A DNA stretch of 37,111 bases from JAPUIN01 sp041580375 (lineage in GTDB: Bacteria; Acidobacteriota; Polarisedimenticolia; Gp22-AA2): the NCBI GenBank assembly GCA_041580375.1, contig JBFGDZ010000010.1:1-37111 (forward strand). Direction: 5' to 3'. This document shows positions 30,951 to 37,111 of this stretch, in pieces (within the stretch, counting starts at the first letter, position 1; each line of letters begins with the position of its first letter). The position numbers were made by a program, and so were the translations under genes. The notes beneath the pieces are model-generated. The model saw only the letters and a program-made list of their open reading frames with translations, was not told the DNA's origin and did not search any database.

Positions 30951-32240
30951 CTACTTGCAGGTCCTCGAACCCGGCTTCCCCTTGCAGTTGCCGGAACAGC
31001 ACTGATCGTTGGTGTCGCAGGGCGACCCGGAGGGGAGCAGCGTGCAGACGCCTCCGTTCCCGCCGGCGCAGTTCAGAAGGGTCCCCGCATCGGCGCAGAT
31101 CGACGACATCGAGGTGCCGGAATTCAGGCACGGGTTGCTGCCGACGCCCCCGAAATGATGCAGGGCGATGACCTCGCCCGAGGCCGGATCGACGATCGGC
31201 GAGCCGGACGATCCCCCCTCGCTGTCGCAGCCGTAGGCCGTCTGGCTGCCCACCGCGGATCGGCCGTAGGTCTGGTTCACGTCGTCCACCCGGCAGAGCG
31301 TCGTCCCGGCCGCGTCCTCGAAGAACCCGACCTCCTTCTCGTTCCCGCCCGGGTGTTGAATGAACCAGATCTGTTCGCCGGCGGACACGGTGCGGGCCGT
31401 CGCGACCAGCTCGCCCCAGGTCGCCTCGGGGTTTCCCTGCAGCGTGAGGAGAGTGTAGTCGAGACCCTCCTTGCTACCCCGGCGATCGACGTTGTTGGTC
31501 TTCAGAAGCGTGCCGCCGGCGTAGGTCGAGGTCTGCGCCAGCGTGCCGCCGCCGCAGGTCGTGAACTGGAAGTTGAACGTCGCCTGCAGCGTGTTCGTCT
31601 CGGTCTGCGTCGAGATGCAGTGGTTGTTGGTCACCAGCGTGTTCGCGTTCGAGCCGTCGACCAGCCACCCGGTGCAGACGTAGAGGAACGCGCCGCTCTG
31701 GTACAGCAACCGGGATACGGGGCTCTGGGCCGTGGAGAATCCCGCGTCGTTGATGTGGCACGCGACGTCCTCGCGCCCGTCGGTGCCGCAGACCACCTCG
31801 GGAGTCGGGTTCAGGCGGACCGTGCCGTGCCCGACGCCGCTGACCCGGTAGCCGTAGCCGGACCGCCGGCCGCCGTGCACGGTGACGATCGCGGTGTCGC
31901 CGTCGACGGCAAACGCCAGGAAGTTTCCGTCACCGCGCGGGCCGCGGCCCGTGTAGGTCCAGACCTGCCGGCCGTCGGGGCTCGCGACCGTGACGCGGTC
32001 CCCCGCGGCGAGGTGGAACCCGGTGAATTGCACACGGATGAAGGTCGCGCCGGGCGAGAGGATCCGGTCGGTCCAGACCGCCGGCCGGGCGTCCGTGCCG
32101 AGCGGGTAGGGATGAGGCGTCTCGGCCCTGTACGGCCGCATCTCGCCGACCTTCAGGGGCGACGCAGCCCAGGCGGACGTCGTCGCGAGAACGACGGCCA
32201 CCGCGAGGAAGACGATCATCAGACGTGCGGCACTGCGCAT
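30951..32240 (-). CDS. Secreted trypsin-like serine endopeptidase with Cys-rich C-terminal tail
   Basis: A 429-aa secreted protease resembling lysyl endopeptidases. A signal peptide (hydrophobic residues 7-22, ending TSAWA) is followed by a 120-residue pro-domain of beta strands. The protease domain has NNHC (His about 207), LDYTLL (Asp about 261) and EGGSSGSPIVD (Ser about 345). It ends with a cysteine-rich unit of about 25 residues (PCDTNDQCCSGNCKGK) with the C-x5-CC-x3-C spacing of disulfide-knot mini-domains. ATG 32240 is chosen for the GGAGG 8 bases upstream and because it directly precedes the signal peptide. It has its own promoter and terminator, so it is a single-gene unit. Confidence 0.92.
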   Translation of the reverse strand: MRSAARLMIVFLAVAVVLATTSAWAASPLKVGEMRPYRAETPHPYPLGTDARPAVWTDRILSPGATFIRVQFTGFHLAAGDRVTVASPDGRQVWTYTGRGPRGDGNFLAFAVDGDTAIVTVHGGRRSGYGYRVSGVGHGTVRLNPTPEVVCGTDGREDVACHINDAGFSTAQSPVSRLLYQSGAFLYVCTGWLVDGSNANTLVTNNHCISTQTETNTLQATFNFQFTTCGGGTLAQTSTYAGGTLLKTNNVDRRGSKEGLDYTLLTLQGNPEATWGELVATARTVSAGEQIWFIQHPGGNEKEVGFFEDAAGTTLCRVDDVNQTYGRSAVGSQTAYGCDSEGGSSGSPIVDPASGEVIALHHFGGVGSNPCLNSGTSMSSICADAGTLLNCAGGNGGVCTLLPSGSPCDTNDQCCSGNCKGKPGSRTCK

Positions 32241-32337
32241 GAGGCTGCCCTCCCGGCCGCGCGGAGTCGGGGCGCGGCGCTTCACGAGGTTGAAGTTTCC
32301 GTGATCGGCTCACGGACGAAGACAGAACGGCCCGCCG

Positions 32338-32366
32338 TAGATACGTGCCTCGCGCGGGTCTGTCAA
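32338..32366 (-). promoter_or_regulatory. Promoter of the secreted protease gene
   Basis: On the minus strand, TTGACA (32361-32366), a 17-base spacer and TATCTA (32338-32343). The leader of about 90 bases holds a 6-bp hairpin, CCGTGA and TCACGG arms (32299-32315). Confidence 0.65.
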
Positions 32367-32433
32367 GGAGAATCTCGGACGTGTCCGGGAATGCGTCCGC
32401 CTGGAGCGCGACGAATGCCGTGAAATCAGGCCC

Positions 32434-32802
32434 CTACAGCTCGATCGCGCCGCCCAGGTGCGAGAAGGTCGGGATCGTCAGCTCGAGCCCCGCCATGTGG
32501 TAGTAGCTGCCCGCCTTCCCCGGCGGGACGACGTAGCGCATCTCCACGCCGGCCCTTCGCGCCTTGTGGTGGGCCTCCGGGGCGGCCGAGGCGACGCTGT
32601 CGTCCGCGAGGTGGGCGCCGGTCAGGTCGACCACGATCCGCTTCGCGCCGTCCTTCATGGCGCGATCGATCTCCTCGTGGAATTTCCTCTCCGGGTCACC
32701 GGCGCAGAATTTTCCGTTGACCTCGAGGACCGTCCAGTCGCCGACTTTGCGGGAATCGATGCGGTATGGGCCGTGACGGCTGAACCAGGAAGTCGCTGCC
32801 AT
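32434..32802 (-). CDS. STAS-domain protein, anti-anti-sigma-factor-like
   Basis: A 122-aa single-domain protein. The strand-helix pattern VGDWTVLEVNGKF, AKRIVVDLTGAHLADDSVASAA and GVEMRYVVPPGKAG fits the STAS fold of SpoIIAA-like regulators, with Ser in ADDSV at the position phosphorylated by anti-sigma kinases. No kinase or phosphatase partner is adjacent; the nearest regulators are the two sigma-54 activators upstream. ATG 32802 is preferred over 32832 because of GGAGG 8 bases upstream. Confidence 0.75.
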   Translation of the reverse strand: MAATSWFSRHGPYRIDSRKVGDWTVLEVNGKFCAGDPERKFHEEIDRAMKDGAKRIVVDLTGAHLADDSVASAAPEAHHKARRAGVEMRYVVPPGKAGSYYHMAGLELTIPTFSHLGGAIEL

Positions 32803-32908
32803 GGGCCGTCCCTCCTGAATCTCGGGAGGCACCGCCGGGCATTCGACGGGGACACGGGGACCCGGGTCGAATGGGGCATGAGTGGTGGCGGCGCCACCTT
32901 CAAGATAT

Positions 32909-32938
32909 TGAATACCCCGCCGGGCCGGGCCGCGTCAA
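32909..32938 (-). promoter_or_regulatory. Possible promoter of the STAS gene
   Basis: On the minus strand, TTGACG (32933-32938), an 18-base spacer and TATTCA (32909-32914), about 110 bases upstream of the ATG. Confidence 0.45.
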
Positions 32939-33035
32939 GAAGATTCGATCAGGGAACCGGCCGCCCATGGGACCAGCCGCCACCGTCTCCCGGAAATGCG
33001 GGAAAAGCATGGGCAGGTCGCGACCGACGCAAACT

Positions 33036-34349
33036 TCAGGCCCTCGTGGCGCGGCCGAAGCCGATCGGGATGCCGTGAACGCGCATGCGGCGATACAGTT
33101 TCGGCCGGCTCCAGCCAATGAATCGGGCGGCGCGCGTCTTGTCACCTTCGAAATTGTGGAGGGCCTTCTCGATCATCAGCTGCTCGCCCCCCTTGCCAGC
33201 CGACGAGTAGCGCGGCGGCTCCTCCGTGATCATGACGTGACGTATCCGATCGGGAAGATCGCTCGAATCGATCCGGAGCGTATCGCTCAGGGCGACAGCG
33301 CGCTGTACGACATTCTCCAGCTCCCGGATGTTGCCCGGCCATTCGTGCCCTGCGAGAAGAGCGAGGGCGCCCTCCGAGAACTCCTTGCGTGGCAGCCCGC
33401 TCTCGTTCGCGATGCCTTCCAGGAAGTGATCGGTGAGAAGAGCAATGTCGTCCTTGCGCTCGCGCAGAGGCGGGAGTTTGATGGTGATGACATTGACTCG
33501 ATAGAAGAGATCTTCGCGGAACAGTCCTTCCCTTATCAGGCTTCTCAGGCTGCGATTCGTGGCGGAGATGATCCGGACATCGACACGCACCGACTCCTTC
33601 GCGCCGACGGGCCGGAACTCGTGTTCCTGCAGTGCTCGGAGCAGTTTGCTCTGCATTCGCAGACTCATATCTCCGATTTCATCCATGAAGAGCGTGCCGC
33701 CGTCCGCCAGCTCGAGGATACCCTTACGGTCCCGATCGGCTCCAGTGAACGCGCCGCGTACGTGCCCGAACAGCTCCGACTCGAGAAGGCTCTCGGAAAG
33801 TGCGGAACAATTCTCGGAGAAGAAGCGGCGGCTCCGGCGATTGGAGCGGCCGTGAATGGCGCGTGCCACGAGTTCCTTGCCCGTGCCGCTCTCCCCCTGA
33901 ATCAGCACCGGCAGGGTGCAGGCCGCGGCCTTCTCGATCAACTGATGGACGCGGCGCATCGCCCCCGTGGAACCGATGATGCCGTGCTGACGCTCGACGG
34001 CATGCACATCGGTCCGGGAGCGCGTTTCCGTGGTTCCGGATGAATACGTGCGTTGATCCGACGCTCCGCCAGGGATCGGCATGCGCAGCGTGCCAGCACG
34101 GCCCGAAGCGGCGGGCTCACCGAATGGGCGGGATTCACCGGATACGATGGGGATGCCGTACAGGGACCCGTTGCTGAGCGACACGATCAGTCTCTTTGCG
34201 GCCTCCTCGAGCATCTGCAAATCGTCAATCTTCATGAGCGCTTCCGTCGTCGCGCCCTTTTCGGCGAGGGTGCGGGCCTGGCCGCCGATCCGCTTCAAAT
34301 CGGCGAGCCAGGAGCCCAGGTCGAAGCGCTTCCCGGAGGACATTTCCAT
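33036..34349 (-). CDS. Sigma-54-dependent transcriptional activator (Fis-type HTH)
   Basis: A 437-aa enhancer-binding protein. The first 110 residues are helical with no recognised sensor domain (ARTLAEKGATTEALMKIDDLQMLEEAAKRL), then a short linker. The AAA+ domain has Walker A GESGTGKE, the sigma-54-contacting GAFTGA loop, Walker B GGTLFMDEIGD and the arginine-finger region. The C-terminal helix-turn-helix is GDKTRAARFIGWSRPKLYRRM. An intact GAFTGA means it should open sigma-54 promoters, and one (34417-34432) lies directly in front of this gene, so it or its paralogue probably controls it. ATG 34349 has AAGGAG 10 bases upstream. Confidence 0.93.
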   Translation of the reverse strand: MEMSSGKRFDLGSWLADLKRIGGQARTLAEKGATTEALMKIDDLQMLEEAAKRLIVSLSNGSLYGIPIVSGESRPFGEPAASGRAGTLRMPIPGGASDQRTYSSGTTETRSRTDVHAVERQHGIIGSTGAMRRVHQLIEKAAACTLPVLIQGESGTGKELVARAIHGRSNRRSRRFFSENCSALSESLLESELFGHVRGAFTGADRDRKGILELADGGTLFMDEIGDMSLRMQSKLLRALQEHEFRPVGAKESVRVDVRIISATNRSLRSLIREGLFREDLFYRVNVITIKLPPLRERKDDIALLTDHFLEGIANESGLPRKEFSEGALALLAGHEWPGNIRELENVVQRAVALSDTLRIDSSDLPDRIRHVMITEEPPRYSSAGKGGEQLMIEKALHNFEGDKTRAARFIGWSRPKLYRRMRVHGIPIGFGRATRA

Positions 34350-34416
34350 ACGTGCACATCTCCTTTCGACACACCGTAAGAAACGCACCCGGTATGTTCG
34401 GGAAGCTCATGTCCAG

Positions 34417-34432
34417 AGCAAGAGGAATACCA
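34417..34432 (-). promoter_or_regulatory. Sigma-54 promoter in front of the activator gene
   Basis: On the minus strand, TGG (34430-34432) and TTGCT (34417-34421) are in exact -24/-12 register: GG and GC are separated by 10 bases (TGGTATTCCTCTTGCT). The start would be near 34406, about 57 bases before the ATG. Confidence 0.7.
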
Positions 34433-34445
34433 GGTCCCTGAAGCG

Positions 34446-34572
34446 CCGGTTCGTCAGAAACCGGACGCGCTCAAACAACTGAAAAAGCGGATCTTTCGAG
34501 GATGACCGGGAGGGCTGACACGGCTTGGCAGGGGAAGGTTGCGGACGAATGCTGTCCCGTTATGAAAACGGG
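34446..34572. promoter_or_regulatory. Two similar dyads upstream of the sigma-54 promoter, candidate activator sites
   Basis: Dyad 1 is CCGGTT-N7-AACCGG at 34446-34464. Dyad 2 is CCCGTT-N5-AACGGG at 34556-34572, about 125 bases upstream of the -24 box, a usual distance for an enhancer site. Neither is followed by a T-run. Confidence 0.4.
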
Positions 34573-34594
34573 GGATGCCATCTGTCACACAGTG

Positions 34595-37111
34595 TCACGC
34601 GGCCTTTCCATACTTCACGGAGATTCCATATGCCTTCATGCGCCGGTATAGCTTCTGACGATTCCAGCCGATATAACGAGCGGCCTTGGCCTTATCTCCC
34701 AGGCAGCGTCTCAGGGCATCCTCAATCATGAGGTGTTCACCCGTTTTCGAGCGGCCCGGCGGAGCGCCGGCCAGCCGCTCACGCACGGTCAAGGAGGACG
34801 AAAGCACCTCGTCAAGTGTCTCGGCGCCGATCACGGGGCCCGATGAGAGAACGATGGCACGTTCGACTGCGTTCTGCAGCTCCCGAACGTTGCCCGGCCA
34901 ATCGTGCCGCTGCAGGGCCTTCATGAGGTCCGGAGCCAGGCGCAGTGAAGGGCGATCGTCCGATGCGCCACGGTTTAGAAAGTGAGCGACCAGCAGAGGA
35001 ATATCCTCACATCGCTCGCGGAGAGGGGGAACCTCGATGGTGACGACGTTGAGACGATAGTAAAGATCCTTGCGGAAACGACCCTGCGTCAACAGTGAAC
35101 GCATGTCGGCGTTCGATGCCGCCACGATCCGGACGTCCACCCGCCGCGGCAGATTCTCGCCGAGACGGCGGACCTCGCGCTCCTGAAGGACTCTCAGGAG
35201 CCGCGCCTGCAGGGCGATCGATGTGTTCGTGATCTCGTCGAGAAACAAGGTGCCCCCGGATGCCTCCTCAATGAGTCCAATACGATTCCGATCCGCGCCC
35301 GTGAACGCGCCCCGTACGTACCCGAACAGCTCCGCTTCCAGAAGATTCTCCGGGAGCGCGCCGCAATCGACGGCGACGAACTTCCCGGAGCGACGAGGAC
35401 CGTTGTGGTGCAGCGCTTTCGCCACGAGCTCCTTCCCCGTGCCGCTTTCTCCCAGCACCAGAACATTGCAATCGCTATCGAGGATGCTTGCCATACGCCG
35501 AGCCATCCGTCGCATCACGGGGCTCCGGCCGATCAGATTCTCGAATCGATTGCGATCCTGAACCTCCCGACGCAGGTGATCGTTTTCGGCCCGCATGTCG
35601 CCGAAGAGCCGGGCATTCTCGATGGCGATCGCGGCCTGACTGGCGAAGGACTCCACGAACGACTTTTCCTTCTCTGAGAAAAGTTGAGTGGCGCGGCGTG
35701 TGTCGAGGTAGATGACACCCGTAACCCGGCCCCGTGCCCGCATCGGGACGCAGAGAATCGATTTGATCTCGTGAATGACGAGACTCTCATAGGCAGACAG
35801 ATCCGGGTCCTTGCTGACGTCGACCGTGAGAATGCTACGCCCTTCTCCCGCCCTGCGGATGACAGACCGGCTGAAGGAAGAGACCTCATGAAGATCCGAG
35901 CGATTCACTCCTCGTGCGCTTGCCGGTCTCATCTCTCCGCTGTCCTCATCGAGCAGGAACACAATTCCTCTCTCAGCATGGACGTTTTCGATCGCCAGAT
36001 CGAGAATGAGGGAAAGAAGCGCGTTCATCTCGAGCGTCGACGATAGCTTCTGACCAATTGTGCTCAGGGCGTTCAGCATCCCCCGCGAGACTTTCTCTTG
36101 CCGATGCATGAGAGCAAGGTCTCGCCGAACTCGTTTGCCAACCTGACTCCTCATCCGACCGTGGCGTTCGAGAACCTCGCGAACGAGCGGTTGCGACAGG
36201 AATGAGTCCCGATATCTCTTGTCCTCGAGACCCATAGCCATCTCCCGAACCGTCAGGCTTGCGATCCGATAGCACGCCAGCGCCTGTTCATAGCGCAGCA
36301 GTTGCTCATAGGCGCGACCTTGATAATAGGTGGCGCGCCAGAACGAAGGCCGGTCACCCGACCGCCTTGCGACGGACGCGGCCTCCTGGAGCGGATTAAG
36401 CGCCTCCTCAGCTCGATCAGACCTGAGCAGCGCTTCCCCTTCGATCATCAAAGCCATCGCCAGATGCCAGCGCATCTTTTTGCTTCTGGCTTCATGTAGT
36501 AACCGCTCAATCCTGAATGCCAACTGAGGACCGATATCCATCTCATATGCCATCATTCTGACTTCGAGAAGATTGGCAGATAATCGCGATTCACATGGTG
36601 AGACTGGACCATAGGAAGTGATGGAGTCTCGTATGACTGTCTGAGGTTTGATAGCAGATCCAAGATGGGAAAGACATCTCGACATCATTATTTTGGAGTC
36701 AAGTAATACGTGGGATAATCCAGAACGCTTGGCCAAATGGTACATATGAGTTGCAACTCTGTATGATGCGCGGTATCGGCCAAGCGAAAATAACAGCTTA
36801 CTCCACGCTATCAAAACGTGGCAGGCAATGGATGCAGAATGTGTCTTGTGTGCTTGGCCAAGAGTATGTCGCAATAATACCAAGGCATCCTGATAGTAAC
36901 CGGCGGATGTCATCACGACGGCACAATTGGCCAGAGCACTAATGAAGACGTGCCGGGCCCCTACGCGCTGCCCCTCCATGACACCAGCTCTATAGTTTCT
37001 GTAGGCATTCCGAAGACGTCCTTGGTATCGATCTGGCTCGCCGAGATTGTTTCTCAACCGAGCATATAATGGATGTAACCCACGTTGTTTCGACATCAGA
37101 ATGGCTTTTTC
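34595..37111 (-). CDS. Sigma-54 activator with TPR and GAF domains, 5' end missing
   Basis: An 838-residue fragment open to the window edge, so the N-terminus is missing (the ATG at 37096 is not the start, because the frame continues upstream). Residues 1-330 are TPR-type helical repeats (YYQDALVLLRHTLGQAH, AEEALNPLQEAASVARRSG, YEQALACYRIASLTVREM). Then comes a GAF domain at about 355-500 (ENVHAERGIVFLLDEDSG to SFASQAAIAIENARLF), then AAA+ with GESGTGKE, GAFTGA and GGTLFLDEITN, and finally the HTH GDKAKAARYIGWNRQKLYRRM. The HTH is nearly the same as in the neighbouring activator, so the two are paralogues likely to bind similar sites. TPR plus GAF input suggests sensing of a protein or peptide and a small ligand. 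The distal part is much lower in GC than the rest of the window. Confidence 0.93.
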   Translation of the reverse strand, partial: EKAILMSKQRGLHPLYARLRNNLGEPDRYQGRLRNAYRNYRAGVMEGQRVGARHVFISALANCAVVMTSAGYYQDALVLLRHTLGQAHKTHSASIACHVLIAWSKLLFSLGRYRASYRVATHMYHLAKRSGLSHVLLDSKIMMSRCLSHLGSAIKPQTVIRDSITSYGPVSPCESRLSANLLEVRMMAYEMDIGPQLAFRIERLLHEARSKKMRWHLAMALMIEGEALLRSDRAEEALNPLQEAASVARRSGDRPSFWRATYYQGRAYEQLLRYEQALACYRIASLTVREMAMGLEDKRYRDSFLSQPLVREVLERHGRMRSQVGKRVRRDLALMHRQEKVSRGMLNALSTIGQKLSSTLEMNALLSLILDLAIENVHAERGIVFLLDEDSGEMRPASARGVNRSDLHEVSSFSRSVIRRAGEGRSILTVDVSKDPDLSAYESLVIHEIKSILCVPMRARGRVTGVIYLDTRRATQLFSEKEKSFVESFASQAAIAIENARLFGDMRAENDHLRREVQDRNRFENLIGRSPVMRRMARRMASILDSDCNVLVLGESGTGKELVAKALHHNGPRRSGKFVAVDCGALPENLLEAELFGYVRGAFTGADRNRIGLIEEASGGTLFLDEITNTSIALQARLLRVLQEREVRRLGENLPRRVDVRIVAASNADMRSLLTQGRFRKDLYYRLNVVTIEVPPLRERCEDIPLLVAHFLNRGASDDRPSLRLAPDLMKALQRHDWPGNVRELQNAVERAIVLSSGPVIGAETLDEVLSSSLTVRERLAGAPPGRSKTGEHLMIEDALRRCLGDKAKAARYIGWNRQKLYRRMKAYGISVKYGKAA

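Noticed and set aside
34526..34542. Plus-strand TGGCAG...TTGCG resembling a sigma-54 promoter
   Set aside because: GG and GC are 12 bases apart instead of 10, and no plus-strand gene follows.
1..37111. tRNA, rRNA, CRISPR arrays, insertion sequences and prophage genes
   Set aside because: None was recognised on reading both strands: no cloverleaf-like T-arm context, no regularly spaced repeats, and no transposase or integrase motifs.

Overview
The window is about 37 kb of chromosome-like, high-GC DNA. One typical line near 28.6 kb counts to 67% GC. It comes from a free-living Gram-negative-type bacterium. Tandem DUF507 genes, a DnaA-unrelated HNH protein, SelB, TatA, large sigma-54 activators and an NhaC antiporter would fit a deep-branching phylum such as Acidobacteriota or a related uncultured group. 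This placement is an inference from gene content; no rRNA, tRNA or CRISPR array was seen.

Layout. 1-1092: end of an SDR oxidoreductase and a thioredoxin-type arsenate reductase (+). 1089-6190: a minus-strand operon sir2-larC-unknown-metG-tatD. It is divergent from an NhaC antiporter gene (6364-7818); both promoters are visible between 6226 and 6311. 7831-12567: MFS transporter (-), asparaginase, ECF sigma factor with a membrane partner, and a TlpA-like thioredoxin (+). 12708-16697: hflX-ddl, an HNH protein and a rhomboid protease (+). 16752-18995: a minus-strand operon of XRE regulator, TPR protein and secreted protein. 19391-25057: primary-type sigma factor, two DUF507 genes, selB, tatA and a two-domain ChaN-like protein (+).

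25054-30511 is the most unusual part: eight closely packed minus-strand genes that I cannot match to any described system. They encode a nuclease-fold protein with lost catalytic residues, a MinD/FlhG-like ATPase that starts with a ParB-like LGRGL motif, a ParA ATPase, an HhH protein with a long disordered tail, a second disordered protein, two 57%-identical proteins of 67-68 residues, and a stand-alone protein resembling the N-terminal domain of cyanophycin synthetase. A promoter (30717-30746) precedes the run, and a strong terminator upstream (30827-30858) separates it from the next transcript. My reading is a two-ATPase positioning or partition system for an unknown cargo.

30951-37111 (all minus): a secreted trypsin-like protease, a STAS-domain protein, and two paralogous sigma-54 activators. 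A good sigma-54 promoter lies in front of the shorter activator gene. The second activator runs off the window, and its upstream TPR-coding part falls to about 40-48% GC, unlike the rest of the window.
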